From Streptomyces sulfonofaciens (GTDB lineage: Bacteria; Actinomycetota; Actinomycetes; Streptomycetales; Streptomycetaceae), in assembly GCF_014656295.1 (NCBI RefSeq), contig NZ_BNCD01000007.1, forward strand, positions 62,001 through 126,000: a stretch of 64,000 nucleotides of DNA, written 5' to 3'. The notes beneath the pieces were generated by a model. That model saw only the letters and a program-made list of their open reading frames with translations, had not been told where the DNA came from and ran no database searches. Positions within the stretch are counted from its first letter, which is position 1. Each line of letters starts with the position of its first letter. Both the position numbers and the translations under genes were made by a program. Positions 1-8,025 of the stretch are shown in pieces.

Positions 1-441
1 CTACCGCCCATGTCCCGCCTGGAGGTGGAGTTGCGGGTGAAGCACCGGATGGAGCGGCAGCGGGTGCTGGACGAGCCGAAGTCCCTGCCCTACGCGGGCT
101 ATGTTCACGAGGCGGCGCTCCGCATGCAGTTCGGAGGCCGCAAGGTCACTCGGGCTCAACTCCGGTACCTGTGCGTCGTGTCCGAACGCGACAACATCAC
201 TCTGCGCGTCATTCCCGTGGGATGTGACGGCTTCCCGGGCGCAGGGCACGCCCTCCTGTACGCCGAAGGCCCCGTACCGCAGCTCGACACGGTGCAACTG
301 GATTCCACGCACGGCCCCGAGTTCACTCACGCCGAAGCTCAACTCGCCAAGTACCGTGCCCACCTCGCGTGGATGGACGAGCATTCACTTGCCCCCGAGG
401 CGTCTCGTGACTTCATCCATGCCATTGCCCGCGACCTGTGA
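1..441 (+). CDS. XRE-family DUF5753 regulator, C-terminal part (5' end outside window)
   Basis: The frame is open from base 1, so only the C-terminal ~146 residues are visible. They match the DUF5753 ligand-binding-like domain that follows an N-terminal helix-turn-helix in WhiJ/Scr1-type Streptomyces regulators. Recognisable parts are the R-V-x-P-x-G stretch (LRVIPVGCDGFPGAG) and the late aromatic segment with the Leu-Asp-Thr-Val core. The stop at 439-441 is followed directly by a gene for a small DUF397 protein, the standard partner of this family. Such pairs act in developmental control and have been likened to toxin-antitoxin modules; the target of this one is unknown. The DNA-binding domain must lie upstream of the window. 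Confidence 0.85.
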   Translation, partial: LPPMSRLEVELRVKHRMERQRVLDEPKSLPYAGYVHEAALRMQFGGRKVTRAQLRYLCVVSERDNITLRVIPVGCDGFPGAGHALLYAEGPVPQLDTVQLDSTHGPEFTHAEAQLAKYRAHLAWMDEHSLAPEASRDFIHAIARDL

Positions 442-449
442 GGAGTTCC

Positions 450-641
450 ATGCCCGACATCGTCTGGGAAGCGCCCTTCTGCGCCGAGGGAAACAACTGC
501 TTCCGCATAGGCACCGACCTCGAAGGCAACGCCTACATAGCCGTCAACGGTCAGGAGGACCGCTGTCTGACCGACTCCGTGGAGGCTCTGCGCGCCCTGA
601 TAGCCGACATCAAGGCGGGCAAGGCCGATCACCTGCTGTGA
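450..641 (+). CDS. DUF397 small partner protein
   Basis: This 63-residue protein has the DUF397 signature: Trp near the N-terminus, E-G-N-N-C around residues 11-15, an I-x-V-N-G-x-E-D-R core, then a C-terminal helix (TDSVEALRALIADIKAG). I chose ATG 450 because an AGGAG (441-445) lies 4 nt upstream and overlaps the stop of the preceding regulator; GTG 438 is in frame but has no ribosome site. The overlap suggests translational coupling. DUF397 proteins are encoded beside DUF5753 regulators and are thought to antagonise or bind them. No target is evident here. Confidence 0.88.
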   Translation: MPDIVWEAPFCAEGNNCFRIGTDLEGNAYIAVNGQEDRCLTDSVEALRALIADIKAGKADHLL

Positions 642-768
642 TTCGGCAGCCGCGGCACGTTCCGCCGGTGGCCGCGCTCCGGTGATCGCCGACGTGACAC
701 CCCCTGCCCCCGGGGCAGCCGCCCGGCACGGTGGGTGAGGGGGGCCGTTGCGCGGGTACCCGCCCCGC

Positions 769-1461
769 ATGGCTGATGGGGACAAAACCGCCGGCGCACG
801 CGGCGGGGCGGGCGCGGAGCCCGAGGAGGCGTACACCGCCGAGCCCTTCGTGCCGCGGCGCGGCGGGCTCGCCGCGCTGCGCAGGGCCGCCGCCGGCTGC
901 CGCGGCTGTCCGCTGCACCGCGACGCCACGCGCACGGTCTTCGGCGAGGGCGACACCAGCGCCCGGGTGCTGCTGATCGGCGAGCAACCCGGCGACCAGG
1001 AGGACCGGCAGGGCAAGCCCTTCGTGGGGCCCGCGGGCCGGGTGCTGGACCGCGCTCTCGACGAGGCCGGCATCGACCCCGGCCAGACGTACGTCACCAA
1101 CGCCGTCAAGCACTTCAAGTTCAGCCGCGACCCCGCGCACGGCAAGCGCCGCATCCACAAGCCGCCCACCCTGCGTGAGATGTCCGCGTGCGGACCCTGG
1201 CTCGCCGCGGAGCTGGCCCTCGTCGAGCCGGAGGTCGTCGTCGTGCTCGGGGCGACGGCGGGCAAGGCGCTGCTCGGGTCGTCCTTCCGGGTGACCAGGC
1301 AGCGCGGGGCGCTCATGGAGGAGGACGTGCACGGCCGCACCGAACGGCTGGTCGCCACCATCCACCCGTCCGCCGTTCTGCGCGCGGACAAGGACGACCG
1401 GGACGCGGTGTACGGGGGGCTCCTCGCGGATCTGGAGGTGGCGGCGCGGGCACTGGGGTGA
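769..1461 (+). CDS. udgX: UdgX-type uracil-DNA binding glycosylase
   Basis: This 230-residue uracil-DNA glycosylase-superfamily protein carries the UdgX hallmarks. Motif A is GEQPGDQED (residues 71-79), motif B is HPSAVLR (199-205), and the R-loop KRRIH (126-130) is specific to UdgX. In the characterised mycobacterial UdgX the His of this loop attacks the deoxyribose after uracil excision and leaves the enzyme covalently bound to the abasic site; here it would be His130. Cysteines 44, 47 and 141 are candidate iron-sulfur ligands. ATG 769 is preferred over TTG 748 because the family begins near here; no strong ribosome site is visible. It stands alone, without SOS-type operon partners. Confidence 0.9.
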   Translation: MADGDKTAGARGGAGAEPEEAYTAEPFVPRRGGLAALRRAAAGCRGCPLHRDATRTVFGEGDTSARVLLIGEQPGDQEDRQGKPFVGPAGRVLDRALDEAGIDPGQTYVTNAVKHFKFSRDPAHGKRRIHKPPTLREMSACGPWLAAELALVEPEVVVVLGATAGKALLGSSFRVTRQRGALMEEDVHGRTERLVATIHPSAVLRADKDDRDAVYGGLLADLEVAARALG

Positions 1462-1672
1462 GCGGGTACGGGCGGCTGCCCGCCCGGGCCGCGGTCGCGG
1501 CGGGCGCACGCGGCGCCGGGCCGGCGCGGGCCACCCGCCTCGGGGCGCCCCCCTCCCGCGTGCTTCACTGGACGGGCAGTACCCGATTCGAAGGCATTGC
1601 CCGCTTCGGACTCATTCGGAACGGGACGGACCGGATCGGAACGGGACACTCCGGAACGGAAGTCGGATTGAC

Positions 1673-2014
1673 ATGCTCCGCTACACGTTGATGCGCCTGG
1701 GGATCTTCGCGGGCTGCTTCCTGGCCGTCTGGGCCCTCGTCGTCACCGGTGTCGTCCCGCGCGGCCTCGGTGGCTCCAACTACCTGTGGGTCGCGCTGCT
1801 CGCCCTCGTGGTCTCCGCGCCCATCAGCTTCGTGGCGCTGCGCAAGGAGCGCGACCGGGCCTCCGAGCGCATCGTGGCCCGGGTGGACCGAGCCAAGGCC
1901 AGCATGGAGCGCAGCGCCAGCCAGGAGGACGCCGCGGACGACGCGGCACGCGCCCAGGGCGCGCAGGGCGGCCAGGCGCAGGGCGGCCGGCGGGCCCAGG
2001 AGCAGGCGGGCTGA
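1673..2014 (+). CDS. DUF4229 membrane protein
   Basis: This is a 113-residue protein with two hydrophobic helices (about residues 8-27 and 36-54) followed by a basic segment (RKERDRASERIVARVDRAK) and a Gln/Gly/Ala-rich low-complexity tail. The arrangement fits the DUF4229 family found near menaquinone genes in Streptomyces. Both termini are expected in the cytoplasm, with the charged tail inside. Function is unknown. The 60 bases before the start contain CGGAAC-like degenerate repeats, one of several such tracts in this window. Confidence 0.8.
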   Translation: MLRYTLMRLGIFAGCFLAVWALVVTGVVPRGLGGSNYLWVALLALVVSAPISFVALRKERDRASERIVARVDRAKASMERSASQEDAADDAARAQGAQGGQAQGGRRAQEQAG

Positions 2015-2250
2015 CCGAGCGCGCGGCGCGTCGGCGCCGCCGGCCAGGGCCCGGGCGCCGGGCCTGTAGTCCGCGCCCGCGCCCGCGGACGCGGCTGTTC
2101 GGCCCCCCACGCGGCCGTGCCGCCCTGCCGGAAGGCGGGCGGCGGGCGGTGGGCCATGGGCGACGGCGGGCGGTGCGGCCCCGCGGCGGGGCGCGCAGCA
2201 CTCCACGGACGCCGGCGGGGACACCCCGCCGGCGTCCGCGGTGAGCGGCG

Positions 2251-2397
2251 TCATCGCGAGGTCTCGTCGTGGTGCGGCGGGTGGCCGGGGTCGCTCCAGC
2301 CGAACGGGCTCTCTCCGCGGTCGGTGTCGACGACGACGCTCAGCAGGCGGCGCAGCTCGGCGTCGCGGGCCGGGCCGGGGTCGGGACGGGTGGTCAT
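2251..2397 (-). CDS. Small hypothetical protein (48 aa)
   Basis: This unrecognised ORF runs antisense to the neighbouring genes in the gap between the DUF4229 gene and the phosphatase. It starts at ATG 2397 with a GAGGAA ribosome-binding site 10 nt upstream. The product is acidic and Pro/His-rich at its end: N-terminal MTTRPDPGPARD, middle LRRLLSVVVDTDRGESPFGW, end HPPHHDETSR. The amphipathic centre and low-complexity-free composition look more coding-like than the surrounding frames. The existence of the gene is inferred from start, ribosome site and composition only. Confidence 0.5.
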   Translation of the reverse strand: MTTRPDPGPARDAELRRLLSVVVDTDRGESPFGWSDPGHPPHHDETSR

Positions 2398-2624
2398 GTC
2401 TGGCTGCTTCCTCACGTGCGGGGACATCACGGTTCGTGATCGCTACCGAGGGAGGTCCCCGGCGGTCACCGCGGTGGACACCGGCGTTCGGTGGCGATTC
2501 ATGGGTGATGGCCGCGACCGCGCCCCCGGTGGCGCCGGTCCCGGCGGCCGGGCGCCCGTGGGCGGCCGCGACCGGGCTGCCACGGGCGCCCACGGGCGGC
2601 GGTCACCCCCATCCGGACCCTAGA

Positions 2625-4985
2625 ATGGGATGTTCCAGTACGAAGTCGGTCAAAGCGATCCGGTTGACCGCCATCGCCGCCCGTGCCGGGGTCCGTCCCG
2701 GGGTCCGTCCCGGCGACCCCGGAGACACGGCGGACGGATGCGGACCGGTGGTCCGGTTGCCGGACGGTGAGCGGGTGGCACGCTCCGTGCTCAGGCGGGC
2801 GTCCCTCCCGCGTGAGGCGGTGGGAGTGGGCGGCAAGGAGGCCGGAGCCGCGTCCCGGGACGCGGCGGACCGCGTGGACCGGCTGATGGAGCGGGCCGCG
2901 CGTGCCGTCGGCGCGCACGTCGGAGCGGTGTACCTGCTGGTTCCCGAGCGGCAGACCATGCAGATGACGGCGGTGACCGGGGTGCCGGGCAAGCTGGCGC
3001 AGCCCTGGTCGCGGGTGGCTCTCGCGTCACCGGTGCCGGTGGCCGAGGCGGTGCGCTCGGGCCGCCCGGTGTGGCTGCCCGACCAGCAGGAGCTGGCCCG
3101 CCGCTTCCCGCGCACGGCGCTCGCCTTCCCGTACGCCGTGGCCATGTACGTCCTACCGCTGCTCGTCGAGGACTCCTGCTGGGGCGCCATGCTGTTCCTG
3201 TGGCCGGGCACCCGTTCGGGTGAACTGTCCGCCCGCGAGGCCGCGGAGATCGACGGGGCCGCGGAACGGATCGGCTCGACGCTGCGGGAGGCGGCCGCAC
3301 AGGGGGCCCCGGTGCGCCCGAGGGACGAGCCGCTCGCCATGGAGCCTCCGCCCGGCCGGCACGCCGACGCCGCGGCCGCTCTCACCGAACGCCTCGACGA
3401 GGGCTTCTGCGCCCTTGACCTGCACGGCAGGATCACCTTCCTGAACGCCACGGCGGCCGCGCTGCTCGGCAGGGACCGCGCCGAGGTGCTGGGCTCCCGC
3501 CCTTGGGGCGTACTGCCCTGGCTGACCGACCCGGCCTACGAGAACGCCTACCTCGCCGCGGTCTTCAGCCGTCTGCCCACCGGTTTCGCCGCCCGGCGGC
3601 CGGACGGCGCATGGCTGTCATTCGTCCTCCACCCCGACGACACGGGCATCAGCGTGCGCATCAGGCCGGCGGACGCGCCCGCGGGGCAGCAGGGCCCGAC
3701 CGGCGACTCGCCGCCGTCCGCCCCGGTCCGTGCGGGCACCCTCTTCCACCTCCTGCACCTGGCCTCCGCGCTCACCGAGGCCGCGGGCGTCAGCGAGGTG
3801 ACCACCTCGCTGACCGAGCAGATGATGCCGGTCCTGGGCGCCCAGGGCCTGGCCCTGCTCGTCGCCGACGAGGGCCGTGAGCGGGTCGTCGGCTCCCGAG
3901 GCTTCCCTTCCGACATGCCGGACTACTTCGACGGAATTCCGCTGTCCTCGGGTACCGCGGGCGGGCGGACCATCGAGACCGGGGCCGCCGAGTTCTACCC
4001 CGACAGCGCCGACCTGGTCCGCGCCTTTCCGCGGCACCGGCACTACCGGGACATGGCGGCCTTCGCGTTCCTGCCGCTGACGGTCTCGGGCCGTACCTTC
4101 GGCTGCTGCGTGCTCGGCTACGACGCCCCGCGGCCCTTCACCCCGGACGAGCGCGCCGAACTGACCTCGCTCGCCGGGATGATCGCCCAGGCGCTGGAAC
4201 GGGCCCGGCTCTACGACGCCAACGCCCGTATCGCGCGGGGCCTGCAGGACGGGCTGCTGCCGCGCATCCCGCCGACGCCGCCCGGCCTCGGGGTCGCCGC
4301 CCGGTACCGTCCCGCGACCCACGCCCTCGACGTGGGCGGGGACTTCTACGACCTGATCGACTTCGACGACTCCACCGTGGCCGCCGTCATCGGCGACGTC
4401 CAGGGCCACAGCGTGCCGGCCGCAGCGCTGATGGGCCAGATCCGGACCGCGGTGCACACCCACGCCCGGGTGGGCGCACCGCCCGACGAGGTACTCGCCC
4501 GCACCAACCGGCTGCTCTTCGACCTGGACTCCGCCTTGTTCACCAGTTGCCTCTACGCCCATGTCGACGTGGTCGGCGCCCGGGCCCTGCTGGCGTCGGC
4601 GGGCCATCCGCCACCGATCCTGCGCTACGCGGACCGCAGGACCGAGGTGCTCGACCTGCCTCCGGGGCTGCTCCTCGGCGTCGATGCGGACGCCCACTAC
4701 CAGACGGTCGAGGTGCCGCTGCCGTCCGGCTCCCTGCTCGCCCTGTACACCGACGGCCTCGTCGAGCGGCCCGGCACCGACCTGGGCGCGGCCATCGACG
4801 ACCTCGCCGCCCGGCTGGCCGGGGCGGACCCCCAGCCCCTGGACCTGCTCGCCGACATGCTCGTACGGCAGGCCGAGGAGACCGTGGTCCCCGAGGCCAG
4901 CGACGACATCGCCCTGCTGCTCGTCGGGTGCGAGCGCTCGGAGGCGGAGGCCGGGCCCGGGACACCCGGCCGCGGCACCGGCTGA
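2625..4985 (+). CDS. Multi-sensor SpoIIE-family (PPM) protein phosphatase
   Basis: This is a cytoplasmic Ser/Thr phosphatase of about 786 residues if ATG 2625 is used. Domain order is a GAF-like sensor (~residues 80-220), a PAS-like segment (~255-345), a second GAF domain (~380-525) and a C-terminal SpoIIE/PPM phosphatase (~535-775). Metal-binding phosphatase motifs are visible: DVGGDFYDLI, GDVQGHSVPAAALM, YTDGLVE and DDIALLLV. Proteins of this architecture typically dephosphorylate anti-sigma-factor antagonists in response to small molecules or redox cues; the partner here is not adjacent. The start is uncertain: ATG 2625 overlaps a TAGAAT -10-like hexamer (2621-2626), so GTG 2748, just before the conserved start of the family, is a real alternative. 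Confidence 0.85.
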   Translation: MGCSSTKSVKAIRLTAIAARAGVRPGVRPGDPGDTADGCGPVVRLPDGERVARSVLRRASLPREAVGVGGKEAGAASRDAADRVDRLMERAARAVGAHVGAVYLLVPERQTMQMTAVTGVPGKLAQPWSRVALASPVPVAEAVRSGRPVWLPDQQELARRFPRTALAFPYAVAMYVLPLLVEDSCWGAMLFLWPGTRSGELSAREAAEIDGAAERIGSTLREAAAQGAPVRPRDEPLAMEPPPGRHADAAAALTERLDEGFCALDLHGRITFLNATAAALLGRDRAEVLGSRPWGVLPWLTDPAYENAYLAAVFSRLPTGFAARRPDGAWLSFVLHPDDTGISVRIRPADAPAGQQGPTGDSPPSAPVRAGTLFHLLHLASALTEAAGVSEVTTSLTEQMMPVLGAQGLALLVADEGRERVVGSRGFPSDMPDYFDGIPLSSGTAGGRTIETGAAEFYPDSADLVRAFPRHRHYRDMAAFAFLPLTVSGRTFGCCVLGYDAPRPFTPDERAELTSLAGMIAQALERARLYDANARIARGLQDGLLPRIPPTPPGLGVAARYRPATHALDVGGDFYDLIDFDDSTVAAVIGDVQGHSVPAAALMGQIRTAVHTHARVGAPPDEVLARTNRLLFDLDSALFTSCLYAHVDVVGARALLASAGHPPPILRYADRRTEVLDLPPGLLLGVDADAHYQTVEVPLPSGSLLALYTDGLVERPGTDLGAAIDDLAARLAGADPQPLDLLADMLVRQAEETVVPEASDDIALLLVGCERSEAEAGPGTPGRGTG

Positions 4986-5087
4986 CTTGGCGCCGGGCGC
5001 GTTCGCGCGGCCGGGGCCGCCCCGCGGGGACCGTACGCTTGCCGAAGTGGGCCGCGCAGGCGCGGGGTGTGGCGAAGGGGCAGCCGG

Positions 5088-5774
5088 GTGGATGTGGTGA
5101 GGGCCGAGGACGCCGGGGCGGCGGCCGGGACCGGTGAGCGGCGGCCCAAGCGGATGCCGAGGGCGGTGCGAGAGCGTCAGATGCTCGACGCGGCCGTGCG
5201 GATCTTCGGCCGGCGCGGCTACCGCGCCGCCTCCATGGACGAGATCGCCGAGCTGGCGGGTGTCTCCAAGCCGCTCGTGTACCTCTACCTGAACTCCAAG
5301 GAGAGCCTGTTCACGGCCTGCATCCGCCGTGAGGCGCAGGCGCTCGCCGAGGCCGTGCGCGAGGGCGTGGACCCGGCGCTGCCCGCGGACCGCAGGCTGT
5401 GGGAGGGGCTGCGGGCGTTCTTCACGCACACCGCGGAGCACCCGGACGGGTGGGCGATCCTGCACCGCCACGCGCGCACCCGCGGCGAACCGTCCGCGGC
5501 CGAGGTGGCGGCGCTCCGCGAGGGGATCACCGCGTTCGTGACGGAGCTGATCCAGGCGGCGGCCCGGGAGGCGCACGGCGGCCCGGGGCCCGCCGAGCGC
5601 GAGGTCGCCGGGCTCGCCCAGGCGCTGGTCGGCGCCGCCGAGTCACTGGCCGCCTGGGCGAACACGGACGGCTCGGTGGCGGCGAACGAGGCCGCGGCGA
5701 CCCTGATGAACTTCGCCTGGGCGGGCCTCGGCAACCTCATGGCGGGCCACCGCTGGTCACCGGCCGAGCGGTAG
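5088..5774 (+). CDS. TetR-family transcriptional regulator
   Basis: This is a 228-residue one-component regulator. The N-terminal helix-turn-helix spans about residues 22-68 (ILDAA-like MLDAAVRIFGRRGYRAAS, then MDEIAELAGVSKPLVYLYLNSKE), and the rest is an all-helical ligand pocket of unknown specificity. GTG 5088 is preferred because AAGGGG lies 7 nt upstream; GTG 5067 is in frame but lacks a site. A TACGCT -10-like hexamer at 5034-5039 could drive it. It converges on the MaoC-like gene, separated only by a 26-bp tandem repeat, so a regulatory link between the two is not implied by promoter sharing. Confidence 0.87.
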   Translation: MDVVRAEDAGAAAGTGERRPKRMPRAVRERQMLDAAVRIFGRRGYRAASMDEIAELAGVSKPLVYLYLNSKESLFTACIRREAQALAEAVREGVDPALPADRRLWEGLRAFFTHTAEHPDGWAILHRHARTRGEPSAAEVAALREGITAFVTELIQAAAREAHGGPGPAEREVAGLAQALVGAAESLAAWANTDGSVAANEAAATLMNFAWAGLGNLMAGHRWSPAER

Positions 5775-5783
5775 TCCCCGGGG

Positions 5784-5875
5784 CACCGGTCGACGGCGGT
5801 ACCTCTGGTCACCGGTCGACGGCAGTACCTCTGGCCACCGGTCGACGGCGGTACCTCTGGTCACCGGTCGAGCGG
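5784..5875. repeat. 26-bp tandem repeat, 3 full copies plus partial
   Basis: Three 26-bp units run head to tail at 5784-5809, 5810-5835 and 5836-5861, differing at only two positions, followed by a partial copy that enters the coding end of the MaoC-like gene. Each unit begins CACCGGTCGACGG, so the 3' end of the minus-strand gene, including its TGA, is copied repeatedly into the gap between two convergent genes. The CCGGTCGACGG core is nearly palindromic. Confidence 0.9.
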
Positions 5876-6709
5876 CCGCACCTCGCCGGTGACGTGCGGC
5901 CGCGCGCCGTCCGCGCCGCCGCGCAGCGCGAAGGCGGCGCCCTCGGCGGCGTAGGCCACCGTCGCGGGCAGCAGGACCGGCCTCAGGAACCGCGCGGTGA
6001 TCCGCACCGGTCCCCGGGTGCCCCCGTGCTCGGCGAGGCACCGTGCGACGCTCCACATGCCGTGCGCGACGGCCCGCGGAAAGCCGAACGCCCGGGCGGT
6101 CAGCGGGTGCAGGTGGATCGGGTTGCGGTCCCCGGACACCGCCGCGTACCGCCGTCCCAGATCGCCGCCGAGCCGCCACTCGGCACGCCGGGGGAGGGGC
6201 GGGGCGCTTCCGTCCGCCGTGCCGGGCGCGGCCGCGTGCCCCGGCGCCGGGCCTTCCGAGGGGGTGGCGTGCCGCGCCAGATAGGTGCTGCGCGACTGCC
6301 ACACCGGCTCGCCCGCGGCCCGTACCTCGGTCACCAGGTGCGCCTCGGTGCCGCGCCGGTGCGGTGTCAACCCCGCGACACGGACCGCGAGCGCGTACTC
6401 CTCACCGGTGCCGAGGTCACGCGACTGCCGGATCTCCAGGGACGTGTGGACGAGGCCCGGCAGCGGCAGCGGAAACCGCCAGGACGACATCAGCCGCATG
6501 CTCGGCGCGAAGGCGAGCACCTGCGGGTAGGTCACCGGCAGCGTCCCGCCGCCCGCGGCGAACCCGCAGACCTCCCGGTAGGCGTCCAGCCGCCCGGCCG
6601 CCACCCGCACGCCGTCGGCCACCACGGGTTCCGCGGGCACGGCACGGTCGGCGCCGGGCCTCTTGAGCGGGGCGAGCACGGCGCCGCGGATCAGATGCTG
6701 AACCAGCAC
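5861..6709 (-). CDS. MaoC-like (R)-hydratase / acyl dehydratase
   Basis: This 282-residue double hot-dog protein has an N-terminal degenerate hot-dog half and a C-terminal half with the MaoC hydratase motif SGDRNPIHLHP followed by FGFPRAVAHGMW, where the Asp and His are the catalytic pair of the family. It would add or remove water across an enoyl thioester in fatty-acid or polyketide-type metabolism. GTG 6709 is chosen because AGGAG lies 6 nt upstream, although the frame stays open to 6856. A Pro/Gly-rich linker (PSEGPAPGHAAAPG) joins the halves. The 3' end is embedded in a 26-bp tandem repeat. Substrate unknown. Confidence 0.85.
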   Translation of the reverse strand: MLVQHLIRGAVLAPLKRPGADRAVPAEPVVADGVRVAAGRLDAYREVCGFAAGGGTLPVTYPQVLAFAPSMRLMSSWRFPLPLPGLVHTSLEIRQSRDLGTGEEYALAVRVAGLTPHRRGTEAHLVTEVRAAGEPVWQSRSTYLARHATPSEGPAPGHAAAPGTADGSAPPLPRRAEWRLGGDLGRRYAAVSGDRNPIHLHPLTARAFGFPRAVAHGMWSVARCLAEHGGTRGPVRITARFLRPVLLPATVAYAAEGAAFALRGGADGARPHVTGEVRPLDR

Positions 6710-6780
6710 GGGCAACTCCTGTCCGATGTCACGACCGACGACATCCTCCGGCTCCCCGCCGCACCTCCCGTGCCCCGGGG

Positions 6781-6849
6781 CCGGGTGCCGTGCGCGCCCT
6801 GGGACCGGTGCCGGCCGGACAGCGGTCCCAGGGCGCGCACGGCACCCGG
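6781..6849. repeat. Perfect 27-bp inverted repeat with 15-nt loop
   Basis: Arms 6781-6807 and 6823-6849 are exact reverse complements (left arm starts CCGGGTGCCG, right arm ends CGGCACCCGG), separated by a 15-base loop. It would form a very stable hairpin. It lies 72 bp upstream of the minus-strand MaoC-like start, with no gene ending nearby on either strand, so an ordinary terminator role is not supported by position. Confidence 0.95.
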
Positions 6850-8013
6850 TCCTCACATGGCTGGGCCGGGTCCTTGAGGACCGCCCACGGACGCTGCCCG
6901 GCCGGGCCCCGGATGTCGGCGAACACTTCCCGCAGGATCACGGGCCGGTCCACGCAAGGCTACTGACGAGTCGGGAGCAGGTCGAGAGGAGCCCCCGGCC
7001 CGCCGACCGCCCCCGCCGCGCCCTCTCCCGCTTCGCGCGAGCCGCCCGGGGGCCTGGAGCCCGGGCCTTCCGCTCTCCGTGCTTTCCGGGTTCTCCGTGT
7101 CTTCCGTGCTCTCTGTGTCTTCCGCGCCTTCCGTGCCGCCCGCGCCTTCCAGACCTTCCGGGTCCTGAAGGGGGTCCGTGCCGCCCGCCGCCTCCGTGCC
7201 GCCCGCGCCTTCCAGACCTTCCGGGTCCTGAAGGGGGTCCGTGCCTTCCGGGTTCTCGTGTCTTCCGTGCCGCCCGCGCTCTCCGTGCCTTCCGTGCTGC
7301 CCGCGCTTTCCGCGCTCTCCGTGCCTTCCGGGTGCCCGCGCCCTCCAGACCTTCCGGGCCCTCCGTGGCCTCCGGGCCGTCGGCTCGCTCGCCGCCGGCC
7401 GCCGGCCGGTCGCCGTCCACCGTCCGCTGTCCGCTGTCCGCCGTCCGGCGAGCGGCGGGTGGCGGTCGTCGGCGGCTTCCGGAACCCCCTGCGCACGCCT
7501 CGACGGCCCCTACGCCACCGCGTCCGACCAGGGGACGCCGGACGGGGGTGGCGCGGCCGGGCTGCTGCAACCGCGCCGCCCGCGCCGCCCGCGCCGCCCG
7601 CGCCGTGCGCCCTGCGCTGTGCGCCGTGCGGAGCGCGGCGGGGCGGCCGCGGGTCGGTCTCCGTCCGCACGACGGGCGGCCGGGGGTGACGGCGATACCG
7701 GAGCGGCCCCGGGGCGCAGGGTGACGCCGGGGTCCTGACGGAAGGGCGGGACCGGGCGGCCTGCGGGCGGGCCGGTGGCCGTTCCGTACACCCGCATGGG
7801 TGAATGGCGGCGTTCGGGCCACCGTGCCCCCTGCCGGGGTGCTTGCGTGGGGCAGGGGTGGCCGCTGACCGTCCAGGGGCGTTCCACCCCCTCTGGTCTG
7901 GGCTGATGCCCCGTCAGTTCGGCCCGGAACGGCCCCTCCTGTGCGAGTCGTGTGGGAGTGCCGAGGTTGTCCCTGGCCGGGTAACGCGCCCAGTGTTTAC
8001 CCTCCCGGCAGAC
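6850..8013. other. 1.2-kb gene-free, repeat-rich interval
   Basis: No convincing gene lies between the hairpin and the acyl-CoA ligase. From about 7060 to 7450 one strand is pyrimidine-rich, built from degenerate CCTTCCG/TCCGTGCC blocks. The open frames there translate into Arg/Ala/Gly low complexity and lack ribosome sites. Bases 7560-7625 hold a CGCCGCCCG repeat. Nothing resembling a transposase or RNA gene was seen. Confidence 0.7.
7131..7245. repeat. 52-bp perfect direct repeat
   Basis: Bases 7131-7182 and 7194-7245 are identical (both begin CCGTGCCGCCCGCGCC and end GGGGGTCCGTGCC), separated by 11 bp. A shorter diverged copy of the CCAGACCTTCCGGG core recurs near 7345. The repeats sit inside the pyrimidine-rich tract of the gene-free interval. 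Confidence 0.92.
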
Positions 8014-8025
8014 AAGGAGCCGCCC

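Noticed and set aside
6938..7822. 294-residue minus-strand ORF (Arg/Ala/Gly collagen-like repeats)
   Set aside because: It arises from the pyrimidine-rich DNA repeat, has no ribosome site or promoter, and similar frames exist in all six readings.
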